Positions 1 through 7,406 of a stretch of DNA of 7,986 nucleotides are shown piece after piece. Made by a program: the position numbers and the translations under genes. Source of the DNA: Desulfobulbaceae bacterium (GTDB lineage Bacteria; Desulfobacterota; Desulfobulbia; Desulfobulbales; SURF-16). The notes beneath the pieces are model-generated. The model searched no databases. It saw nothing but the letters and a program-made list of their open reading frames with translations, and was not told the DNA's origin. Where the stretch lies: NCBI GenBank assembly GCA_023230525.1, contig JALNXE010000147.1:1-7986 (forward strand). The letters run 5' to 3'. Numbering within the stretch: the first letter of the stretch is position 1; every line of letters starts with the position of its first letter.

Positions 1-148
1 GCCGTTTCAGCGGCTGCACACTGTCAGCGAATTCCCCGGCACCGGCATCGGGCTGGCCACGGTGAAGCGCATTATCAACCGTCACGGCGGCAATGTCTGG
101 ATCGAAGGAGAACCGGGCAAAGGGGCTGCCGTCTTTTTTACCTTGTAA
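1..148 (+). CDS. Sensor histidine kinase, C-terminal end only (HATPase_c)
   Basis: Reading frame 2 is open from the window edge to TAA at 146-148 and encodes 48 residues beginning PFQRLHTVSEFPGTGIGLAT. This is the end of a GHKL ATPase domain: the F-box (FQRLH), the G2 ATP-lid motif GTGIGL, then the RHGGNVWIEGEPGKGAAVFF strand pair that closes the Bergerat fold. The autophosphorylating histidine and any sensor domain lie upstream, outside the window. The sequence closely resembles the end of the membrane kinase at 4152-5207 (VFQRLH, GTGIGLANVQRIIHRHGG), so it is probably the counterpart of that gene in the left arm. A response regulator follows after 54 bp on the same strand, consistent with a kinase/regulator operon. 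The identity as a histidine kinase is secure; its signal cannot be known from this fragment. Confidence 0.9.
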   Translation, partial: PFQRLHTVSEFPGTGIGLATVKRIINRHGGNVWIEGEPGKGAAVFFTL

Positions 149-202
149 ACAGGCCGGGCGTTTTAAACGAAAAAAAGTGAGAACAGCGGCCAGGGAAACA
201 AT

Positions 203-633
203 ATGAAAAATAAACATATCCTGCTGGTGGAGGATAACCCGGATGATGTCAAGCTGACGTTGCGGGCCCTCAAGAAGAATAATATCCTGAATGAGGTGGT
301 GGTGGCCGAGGACGGGGTGGAGGCCCTTGACTATCTGCATGGCACCGGCCGATTTGCCGATCGCGACCTGAGCGTGATGCCCCAGCTGGTTCTGCTTGAT
401 CTGAAAATGCCCAAACTGGACGGTCTGGAGGTTCTCCAGCGCATCCGCGATGATGCCAGGACCAGAATCCTGCCGGTGGTTGTTCTCACCACCTCAAGCG
501 AGGACAGGGACCGCATTGAAAGCTATAAGCTGGGGGCGAACAGTTACATCCGCAAGCCGGTGGACTTCAATCAGTTCCTGGAAGCGGTGCAGCAGCTGGG
601 GCTCTACTGGCTGGTGTTGAATGAGGCGCCGTG

Positions 634-634
<1 letters not shown>
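203..634 (+). CDS. Rcp1-like single-domain response regulator
   Basis: This 143-residue protein is a single receiver domain with no output domain. Visible receiver residues are the acidic pair E10/D11 (LLVEDNPDD), phospho-acceptor D66 in LVLLDLKMPKLDG, the switch residues T96/T97 (VVLTTSS) and K118 in RKPVDF. The long loop before the acceptor Asp and the ending EAVQQLGLYWLVLNEAP are typical of the Rcp1 group, first known as partners of cyanobacterial phytochrome kinases. Such proteins are phosphorylated by a neighbouring histidine kinase and act by protein contact or as phosphate shuttles, not by binding DNA. The ATG is preceded by AGGGA at 192-196, a good spacing for a ribosome binding site. 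Its stop overlaps the start of the next gene (TGATG). About 80 of roughly 139 aligned residues match the regulator at 3543-4007 by hand count. Confidence 0.93.
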
Positions 635-1851
<1,217 letters not shown>

Positions 1852-1878
1852 TTCCCGGCGCAGCCGGCTGGGCGGTCT

Positions 1879-3537
1879 TCATTGCCTTTCCGTGGTTGCG
1901 GGTCCGTCAAAGCCGCCTTCCGGCGCTTGTCTGTCCGGGATGGTGAAATAAAAAGTCGATCCCTTGCCCGGTTCCGATTCCAGCCAGATCGCTCCACCGT
2001 GGTGCTCAACGATTCTCTTGCAGATGGCCAGACCGATGCCGGTGCCGGGATATTCCCGGATGGTGTGCAGGCGCCGGAACATGCCGAATATGATTTCCGC
2101 ATATTTGGGTTCAATGCCGATACCATTGTCCCGTACTGAGAAAATCCAGCTGTTTTCTTTTTGTTCGGCCGCAATATGAACTCGCATGGCTTCCTTGCTG
2201 TGAAACTTCAGGGCATTACCAATGAGGTTCTGGAACAGCCTGCGGATCAGTGAGGCATTGGCCAGCAGAGAAGGAAGCGGGTCCATGGTAATGACCGCGC
2301 TGGTGTCGGCAACAGCGGCTTGAAGATTTAACACCGCATTGTCCACCGCCGCGGAGAAATCCACCGTCTCTAAAATCGTACCCCGGCTTGCCACTTTTGA
2401 ATACGTCAGCAGGTCTTTGATAAGTGTCTGCATCCTCTTGACCCCGTCCACCGTATACTCGATATACTGATCCGCCTTTTCATCGAGCCTGCCCTGGTAC
2501 CGGCGCGCCAGAAGATTTACGAAACCATCAATCACCCGCAACGGTTCCTGCAGATCATGGGCTACGATGGCGGCAAACTTGGTCAGGTCTGCATTCGAAC
2601 GCGCCAGCTCGTCAGCTGTGGTCCGCAATTTCTCTTCCGCCTGCCGGCGCTCGCTGATGTCCCGTATCACTTTTGAAAAGCCTCTCAGTTGTCCCGCCTC
2701 ATCTCTCAGCGCCGTGATGACAACATTGGCCCAGAATTTTGAGCCGTCCTTCCTGACCCGCAAACAGTCCTCTTCATAGCTGCCCTGTTCAGCGGCAATT
2801 ATCAGCTGTTCCTCGGGTTTGCCTTGCTCTGCATCTTCCACCGGGTAAAAACAGGAGAAATGTCTGCCGAATATTTCCTCGGCCCGGTAGCCCTTGATTC
2901 GTTCCGCCCCTTCATTCCAGCTTAAGATTCTGCCTTTCGGGTCGATCATGAAAATCGCATAGTCCTTGACTCCCTCAACCAGCAGGCGAAACTGCTCCTC
3001 GGTCCTTTGCCGTTCTTTTTCCGCCCGCCGGCGCTCGCTGATTTCATGCTTGAGCTGTTCAATACTTGCGCTGAGTTCAGCGGTGCGTTCCCTGACCAGT
3101 TCCTCAAGCTGTTCATGGTATTTTTTTAATTCTTCTTCCGCCTTTTTGCGCTTAACGTGTTCCTTGGCCTCCTTCAGCGCCCGGCATACCGCAGGGGCAA
3201 GCCGGGACAGACGCTGCTTGAGCACATAGTCCGTTGCCCCGTTTTTGAGGGTATCGATGGCGAGTTCCTCGCCCATGACGCCGGAAACAAAGATAAAGGG
3301 CACATCAGGAGTCTTTACCCGGGCTATGGCCAGGGCTGAAAGACCATCAAAAGAGGGAAGCCGGTAATCGGCGAGGATGATATCGTACTCTTTCTCCGCC
3401 AGAGCAGCCATAAAGTCTGCCCTGGTTTCGACACAGGCCGCGTCAAGACGGTAACCGCCCTCTTCGAGGGCGGCCCGCACGAGTTCCGCATCATTAAAAT
3501 CGTCTTCCAGATGGAGGATGCGCAATGATGAGTTCAT
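1879..3537 (-). CDS. Receiver-PAS-histidine kinase (REC-coiled coil-PAS-HisKA-HATPase)
   Basis: A 552-residue soluble sensor/relay kinase. In order: receiver (about 4-120) with E11/D12, acceptor D57 in LADYRLPSFDG and K107; coiled coil (about 122-180, ELVRERTAEL); PAS domain (about 181-297: GVKDYAIFMIDPKGRILSWN through GFSKVIRDISERR); HisKA with H327 in VAHDLQEPLR; HATPase with N-box FQNLIGNALKF (N441), G1 DNGIGI (470-475) and G2 GTGIGL (498-503). A short polar tail follows (RQAPEGGFDGPATTERQ). It is the counterpart of the kinase at 634-1851 but carries an added PAS domain. PAS residue C229 is not in a LOV-type context, so a flavin photosensor is unlikely; the ligand is unknown. The ATG lies 5 bases after the stop of the preceding regulator and has no clear Shine-Dalgarno sequence, so its translation probably depends on coupling to that gene. 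No membrane segment is visible. Confidence 0.94.
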   Translation of the reverse strand: MNSSLRILHLEDDFNDAELVRAALEEGGYRLDAACVETRADFMAALAEKEYDIILADYRLPSFDGLSALAIARVKTPDVPFIFVSGVMGEELAIDTLKNGATDYVLKQRLSRLAPAVCRALKEAKEHVKRKKAEEELKKYHEQLEELVRERTAELSASIEQLKHEISERRRAEKERQRTEEQFRLLVEGVKDYAIFMIDPKGRILSWNEGAERIKGYRAEEIFGRHFSCFYPVEDAEQGKPEEQLIIAAEQGSYEEDCLRVRKDGSKFWANVVITALRDEAGQLRGFSKVIRDISERRQAEEKLRTTADELARSNADLTKFAAIVAHDLQEPLRVIDGFVNLLARRYQGRLDEKADQYIEYTVDGVKRMQTLIKDLLTYSKVASRGTILETVDFSAAVDNAVLNLQAAVADTSAVITMDPLPSLLANASLIRRLFQNLIGNALKFHSKEAMRVHIAAEQKENSWIFSVRDNGIGIEPKYAEIIFGMFRRLHTIREYPGTGIGLAICKRIVEHHGGAIWLESEPGKGSTFYFTIPDRQAPEGGFDGPATTERQ

Positions 3538-3542
3538 GTTTT

Positions 3543-4007
3543 TTAACGTTTGCCGACTCTGTCCACGCTTCCCGGAGGAGGCTCGTTGATCACTGCCCAG
3601 AATACCCCGAGCTCTTTGACCGCTTCCACGAAATCATGGAAATCAACCGGCTTCACCACATAGGCGTTTATGCCCAGCTGGTAACTCTCTATCCAGTCCC
3701 GCTCCTCCCTGGAAGAGGTCAGTATGACCACCGGGGTCATCTTCAGCTTCTCATCGGATCTGATGTGGCGCAGCACCTCCATGCCGCTGACTTTCGGCAG
3801 CTTCAGGTCGAGCAGCACGACGGCGGGATTTGCGTTCGGACGGTCCTGGAAATTCCCGCGGCAATAAAGGTAATCCAGGGCCTCTTCGCCATCGCCTGCG
3901 ACAACCACTTCGTTGGCCAGGTTGTAATCACCCAGGGCTTCCAGGGTCAGTTCCACATCCCGTGGGTCATCCTCAACCAGCAGAATACGTTTCAGTTTCG
4001 AGACCAT
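3543..4007 (-). CDS. Rcp1-like single-domain response regulator
   Basis: A 154-residue lone receiver domain. Key residues are E12/D13 (ILLVEDDPRD), phospho-acceptor D67 in VVLLDLKLPKVSG, T97 (VILTSS) and K119 in VKPVDF; the ending EAVKELGVFWAVINEPPPG is of Rcp1 type. It has no output domain, so it probably works as a phosphate carrier or by protein contact. It is the closest relative in the window of the regulator at 203-634. The start is well supported by a GGAGGA ribosome binding site just upstream (4012-4017). It is transcribed in the order membrane kinase (5207-4152), this gene, receiver-PAS-kinase (3537-1879). It is separated from the first by a palindromic element and from the last by 5 bases, so it is the likely partner of one or both. 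Confidence 0.94.
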   Translation of the reverse strand: MVSKLKRILLVEDDPRDVELTLEALGDYNLANEVVVAGDGEEALDYLYCRGNFQDRPNANPAVVLLDLKLPKVSGMEVLRHIRSDEKLKMTPVVILTSSREERDWIESYQLGINAYVVKPVDFHDFVEAVKELGVFWAVINEPPPGSVDRVGKR

Positions 4008-4011
4008 TTAT

Positions 4012-4017
4012 TCCTCC
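4012..4017 (-). promoter_or_regulatory. Strong ribosome binding site of the response regulator at 3543-4007
   Basis: On the minus strand the bases read GGAGGA, ending 4 bases before the ATG at 4007. It fixes the start of that gene. It is the strongest Shine-Dalgarno match noted in the right arm; the flanking kinase genes there have weak or no visible site, so this gene may be translated more than its neighbours (inference). Confidence 0.8.
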
Positions 4018-4030
4018 ATTGCTTGACTTT

Positions 4031-4165
4031 GATGAATTCGTAAAAACTGAAAATTAACCACAGAGAGCACAGAGCCCACAGAGATAACTTGTTGAAAATA
4101 AAAAATATTTTCTCTGTGATCTCTGTGTGCTCCGCGGTGAAAACAGACTTTTTACGAGTTCATCA
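4031..4165. mobile_element. MITE-like palindromic element with 16-bp terminal inverted repeats
   Basis: The ends GATGAATTCGTAAAAA (4031-4046) and, read from the other strand, GATGAACTCGTAAAAA (4149-4164) match at 15 of 16 positions. Inside, the left arm has three 9-base units beginning CACAGAG (4059-4085), and the right arm (about 4111-4139) carries complementary TCTCTGTG-type units, so the whole can fold into one long imperfect hairpin with an A/T-rich loop around 4086-4110. Direct repeats ACTTT at 4026-4030 and 4166-4170 flank it and could be a target-site duplication, with the element taken as 4031-4165. It holds no coding region, so any movement would need a transposase from elsewhere. 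From memory, repeats rich in CACAGAG are scattered through many bacterial genomes, including Desulfobacterota; I could not search for copies. The RNA hairpin might also affect stability or polarity of the operon. Confidence 0.65.
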
Positions 4166-5207
4166 ACTTTGGCAGGGAAATTGAGAAGGTTGCGCCGCCA
4201 TCTACCACGCCTTCAGCCCACGTCTTGCCCCCGTGGCGATGAATAATCCGCTGGACATTGGCCAGCCCGATGCCTGTACCTTCAAACTGGCCTGCGCTGT
4301 GCAGACGCTGGAATACCCCGAAAAGTTTGTCTGTATATTTCATATCAAATCCTACGCCATTATCCCGGACAAACAGCACTGTTTGCCCTTCCCGGTCCGG
4401 GCCGGTGCCGATCTGTATCCTTGCCGGTTGACGCGGCGAGGTGAATTTGACGGCATTGGCCACCAGGTTCAGCAAGACAAGCTTGATCAGCGCCCGGTCG
4501 CCGTAAACAGCGGGCAACGGCCCTATTTCCAGTTGAATCCCGCGGTTTGCCATTTCTTGTTCCAGTTCGCCCAGGATTTCGGTAATGAGTTGTGCGAGGC
4601 TGAACTCCGCCATCCGCATTTCAATGCGCCCGATCCGGGAAAAAGTCAGCAGGTCGTCGATCAGAATCCCCATCCGTTTTGCCGAATCCGAGATGGTGGT
4701 CAAGTAACGCAGATTTTTTGCATCAAGGTCTGGCGATGCGTTTTTCTGCAGCAGTTCCACGTACCCCATAATATGTCTGAGTGGCGCACGAAGATCATGG
4801 GACACGGAATAGCTGAATGATTCGAGTTCCTTATTGGCAGTCTCAAGTTGGGTGATGTTGTTGTGCAATTCCTTGTTCAGTTTCAAAACCTCTTCTTCCG
4901 CCCGTCGGCGCTGGGCAACTTCTTTCAGCGTCTGCTGCAGGAGGTGCTGGCGCTTGCGGAGGATGAAGTAGGCGGCGGCCGTTGCCATGGCGGAACTGAA
5001 AAGAACCGTGATAATGTTCGACTGAATAAGGGAAATATGCGGCAACAGCAGCAGCTTCAGCCATTGGTAGAGAGACATGCCGAACAGCATGACAATGGCG
5101 GTGATGAACAGGGGAACAACTAATCTGGTATTTGGGCTGGAATACCTGGAGGCAGGTTTTGCGATTGCCAACTGATCGGCTGGTGGTTTTTTGGCCGGTT
5201 CGTCCAT
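4152..5207 (-). CDS. Membrane-anchored sensor histidine kinase (2 TM-HisKA-HATPase)
   Basis: A 351-residue inner-membrane kinase. A polar, Pro/Lys-rich N-terminus of about 28 residues precedes two hydrophobic helices (about 29-50, LVVPLFITAIVMLFGMSLYQ; about 58-83), joined by only a few residues. A coiled coil (about 84-128) leads to HisKA with H137 in SYSVSHDLRAPLRHI, the form common in phytochrome-like kinases, then HATPase with N251 (LLNLVANAVKF), G1 DNGVGFD (282-288), F-box VFQRLH and G2 GTGIGL (310-315). There is no PAS, GAF or periplasmic domain. The ATG at 5207 is the first standard start after an in-frame stop upstream, but it has no good ribosome binding site. The last residues (LMNS) and the TAA stop come from the palindromic element at 4031-4165, so the natural C-terminus has probably been altered. 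It is the first gene of the right-arm operon and the likely phosphodonor for the regulator at 3543-4007. Confidence 0.92.
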   Translation of the reverse strand: MDEPAKKPPADQLAIAKPASRYSSPNTRLVVPLFITAIVMLFGMSLYQWLKLLLLPHISLIQSNIITVLFSSAMATAAAYFILRKRQHLLQQTLKEVAQRRRAEEEVLKLNKELHNNITQLETANKELESFSYSVSHDLRAPLRHIMGYVELLQKNASPDLDAKNLRYLTTISDSAKRMGILIDDLLTFSRIGRIEMRMAEFSLAQLITEILGELEQEMANRGIQLEIGPLPAVYGDRALIKLVLLNLVANAVKFTSPRQPARIQIGTGPDREGQTVLFVRDNGVGFDMKYTDKLFGVFQRLHSAGQFEGTGIGLANVQRIIHRHGGKTWAEGVVDGGATFSISLPKLMNS

Positions 5208-5514
5208 CAGAAATGGGGAAGGTGTGAAAAGAAAATGCTTTTCCGCGCTGAGACCCGAGGGGGTACAGGTTCACACTGATCCGCATGCCCTCGGAACGGA
5301 ATTGACATTAATCTAGGGGGACGATCAATGTCAAGCTGAAAGAAATGATTGTTGCCGGCGGCAGGAGACGCCGCCGCCAGGGCCGCCGTCATGGGAAAGA
5401 ATGCTTTGCAGCGGTTCATTTTTTTGGTATTTCCAGAGAGATGAATTTTTCACTGGCCCGGCAAGGCAATGATGTTTTGTTTTTCCGGGCACGGCCGCAA
5501 TCATTACCCCTGGC
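5208..5514. other. Divergent intergenic region between membrane kinase and MATE transporter
   Basis: These 307 bases lie between the start codons of two genes read away from each other, so promoters for both should be here. The notable structure is the inverted repeat at 5302-5334, listed separately. There is also a GC-rich hairpin (GGCGGC at 5357-5362 pairing with GCCGCC at 5370-5375) and a run of seven T at 5419-5425 some 40 bases further on. No convincing sigma-70 -35/-10 pair at standard spacing was found for either direction, and no open frame here has a good start and a recognisable product. Confidence 0.6.
5302..5334. promoter_or_regulatory. 11-bp inverted repeat, candidate operator/promoter
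   Basis: TTGACATTAAT (5302-5312) and ATCAATGTCAA (5324-5334) are reverse complements at 10 of 11 positions, separated by an 11-base spacer containing a G-run. The half-site centres are 22 bp apart, about two helical turns, as expected for a dimeric repressor or activator site. Each outer half also contains TTGACA, a consensus -35 hexamer, one facing each way, but the matching -10 boxes are poor. It sits about 95 bp upstream of the membrane kinase start and about 180 bp upstream of the transporter start, so it could serve either gene. A transcription-factor site is an inference from symmetry. Confidence 0.35.
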
Positions 5515-6894
5515 ATGAGCTTGATGAACTCCGATGATGTAAAAACAGGCTGGATCGAAATCTGGGCACTGTCCTGGCCGCTGGTCCTGACCATGTTCCT
5601 GCAGTTTGTCGTCGGCCTGACCGATGTCTACGTGGCCGGACTTTTCCGGCCGGAGGTCCAGGGGGCGGTGGGCTTCGGCAGCCAGGTCCTGTTCTTTTTC
5701 AGCGTCTTTGCCAATGGCCTGGGGGTGGGGATCGTGGCCATCATCGCCCGCAGCGTCGGCGCCCGGGACCAGCAGGCCATGTGGCACACCGCCCGCCAGG
5801 GGCTGCTCCTGGCCGTGCTGGTCACCGCCCCCCTGTCACTGATTGGCATTGTGCTCGGCTCCTTTTATCAGCTATACTGGTTCCTGCCCGAAAAGGTTGC
5901 CGTGGAGGGGGCACGGCTGCTGCCCTTTTACGCCGCCTCCCTGCTGCCCCAGGGTGTCATGACCATTGTGGCGGCGGTCTGCCGGGCCAGGAGCCGGATG
6001 CTGGCCGTCCTGCTCTGTTACGGGCTCATGGCCCTGCTGAATCTGGCCGGGGATTTTCTCCTGCCTTTCGGCTTCTGGGGTTTTCCGGGGGTGGGGGCAA
6101 AGGGAATCGCCATGTCCACCATGGCAAGCTCGCTGATCGGCGCCCTGCTGGCCATGCTGATTTTAATGCGCCAGGGCATGCAGGTCAGAAACTGGCGGCC
6201 GGACCGGCAGCTGGCCGGCCGGCTCTGGAAACTCGGCTGGCCGATGGCGCTCCTGCAGCTCGGCTGGCAGTTCTGCAGCCTGACCCTTTATGCGATTCTG
6301 GGATATCTGCCGGCCCAGGCGGTGGCGGCCACCGCCGCCCTGACCAACGGGCTGCGCCTTGAGGCGATCCTCTATCTGCCGGCCTACGCCCTGAACATGA
6401 TTGCCGCCGTGCTGGTGGGCCAGGCTCTCGGCAGGCATGACCGGCAACGGGCGGAACAGCTGGGCTGGCAGGTGGCGGGGATCGCCGCCCTGGTGCTGAG
6501 CCTGCTTGCGGTGCCGGTATTTATCTATTCCCGGGAGCTTGCCAGGACGATCAGCCCGGACCCGGTGGTGCAGCACTTGACCCATCTCTACCTGCGGTTT
6601 AACATGATCAGCCAGCCGTTCATGGCAGTCGGGGTCTGTCTGGGCGGGGCGCTGGAGGGGGCAGGGGACACCTCCGGCACCATGAAGGTGGTGCTTGGCG
6701 CGCTGTGGGTGATCCGCATCCCCCTGGCCGCGGTGCTTGCCCTGGCGACCCCCCTCGGGGCTGCGGGGGTGTGGGGGGCCATGGTCGTTTCCATGATCCT
6801 GCAGGGAATATTCATGTCAATCCGTTTCAGAAAAGGGCGCTGGAAGGATATCGACTTTGCCGGAACCCCCCAGGCCCAGCAGGTGAAGATGTGA
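5515..6894 (+). CDS. MATE-family multidrug/drug-sodium or drug-proton antiporter
   Basis: A 459-residue polytopic inner-membrane protein, the usual length for MATE transporters, with about 12 hydrophobic segments in two homologous halves. TM1 (about 17-43, WALSWPLVLTMFLQFVVGLT) carries D37 in GLTDVYVAG, in the place of the conserved TM1 Asp of the family, and the second half has the family motif LEGAGDT (380-386). MATE proteins export cationic compounds or metabolites using an ion gradient; the substrate cannot be deduced here. The basic C-terminal tail (RFRKGRWKD) should be cytoplasmic. ATG 5515 is the first start after an in-frame stop; ATG 5524 (MNSDDVKTG) is an equally plausible start, and neither has a clear ribosome binding site. 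The Nudix gene follows closely and may even overlap it, suggesting cotranscription. Subfamily (NorM-like or DinF-like) is not resolved. Confidence 0.93.
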   Translation: MSLMNSDDVKTGWIEIWALSWPLVLTMFLQFVVGLTDVYVAGLFRPEVQGAVGFGSQVLFFFSVFANGLGVGIVAIIARSVGARDQQAMWHTARQGLLLAVLVTAPLSLIGIVLGSFYQLYWFLPEKVAVEGARLLPFYAASLLPQGVMTIVAAVCRARSRMLAVLLCYGLMALLNLAGDFLLPFGFWGFPGVGAKGIAMSTMASSLIGALLAMLILMRQGMQVRNWRPDRQLAGRLWKLGWPMALLQLGWQFCSLTLYAILGYLPAQAVAATAALTNGLRLEAILYLPAYALNMIAAVLVGQALGRHDRQRAEQLGWQVAGIAALVLSLLAVPVFIYSRELARTISPDPVVQHLTHLYLRFNMISQPFMAVGVCLGGALEGAGDTSGTMKVVLGALWVIRIPLAAVLALATPLGAAGVWGAMVVSMILQGIFMSIRFRKGRWKDIDFAGTPQAQQVKM

Positions 6895-6935
6895 GAATTT
6901 TTGAACTGGAAGATTTCAATCAAGGAAGAACGCTT

Positions 6936-7352
6936 ATGGCATCTCCCGTGTTATCGGCAGGCGTTATCATCGTCCGCCGGCTGGCGGACAGACCGCATTT
7001 CCTTCTGCTGAGGGTCTATCGTTACTGGGATTTTCCCAAGGGCCTTACCGAAAAGGACGAGGAGCCGCTGGCCGCCGCCCTCAGGGAGGTGGAGGAGGAA
7101 ACCTCGCTTGCCAACCTCTGCTTCCGCTGGGGCATGGATTTCCGGGAAACCCTGCCCTATGCCATGGGCAAGGTGGCCCGCTACTATGTGGCCGAATCGG
7201 ACCGGGGCGAGGTCAGCCTGCCGGTTAATCCCGAACTCGGGCATCCCGAGCATGATGAATTCCGCTGGTGCACCTATGAACAGGCGCGGGAACTGGTGGC
7301 GGACCGGGTCAAGCCGATCCTTGACTGGGCCCATTCCCTGATCATTGCATAA
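6936..7352 (+). CDS. Nudix hydrolase, Ap4A-hydrolase-like
   Basis: A 138-residue single-domain protein. The Nudix box spans residues 36-58 and fits the pattern G-x5-E-x7-REUxEExGU: G36, E42, then REVEEETSL (50-58), with the metal-binding glutamates E51, E54 and E55 present but Ser57 where Gly is usual. The preceding YRYWDFPKG and overall size resemble bacterial/NUDT2-type diadenosine tetraphosphate hydrolases, which cleave Ap4A-like alarmones to nucleotides; the substrate assignment is tentative. ATG 6936 is chosen because AAGGA (6922-6926) precedes it and it places the first beta strand (SAGVIIVRR) near the N-terminus as in relatives. An in-frame GTG at 6891 overlaps the transporter stop (GTGA) and would add 15 residues (starting VRIFELEDFNQG); this cannot be excluded. 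It is probably cotranscribed with the MATE gene. Confidence 0.88.
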   Translation: MASPVLSAGVIIVRRLADRPHFLLLRVYRYWDFPKGLTEKDEEPLAAALREVEEETSLANLCFRWGMDFRETLPYAMGKVARYYVAESDRGEVSLPVNPELGHPEHDEFRWCTYEQARELVADRVKPILDWAHSLIIA

Positions 7353-7406
7353 CGGCTGAACAGCTCCACGGCAAAAACCTGATATCGCAAAGTTGAGGAT
7401 TTCCTG

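Noticed and set aside
1852..1878. Possible bidirectional terminator between convergent genes (CCGGC-GCA-GCCGG, 1855-1867)
   Set aside because: The stem is only 5 bp with a 3-base loop and no T-run on either side; too weak to list as a terminator.
2640..3000. PAS domain of the receiver-PAS-kinase as a LOV photosensor because of its cysteine (C229)
   Set aside because: The cysteine is in GRHFSCFYP, not the GxNCRFLQ motif needed for flavin adduct formation.
4059..4085. Three 9-base CACAGAG repeats as a minimal CRISPR-like or tandem-repeat array
   Set aside because: Units are too short and contiguous, without spacers, and are better explained as the left arm of the palindromic element.
4233..4820. 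A 195-codon plus-strand frame within the membrane kinase gene
   Set aside because: Antisense shadow of a clear HATPase/HisKA coding region; no motif of its own.
5354..5425. GC-rich hairpin followed by a run of seven T, as a terminator or attenuator
   Set aside because: The T-run lies about 40 bases after the stem, too far for an intrinsic terminator, and no gene on the plus strand ends just upstream.
6705..6935. Upstream extension of the Nudix frame into the transporter gene
   Set aside because: The extra residues are translated from the transporter's coding sequence in another frame; Nudix relatives start near SAGVIIVRR, so ATG 6936 (or at most GTG 6891) is preferred.
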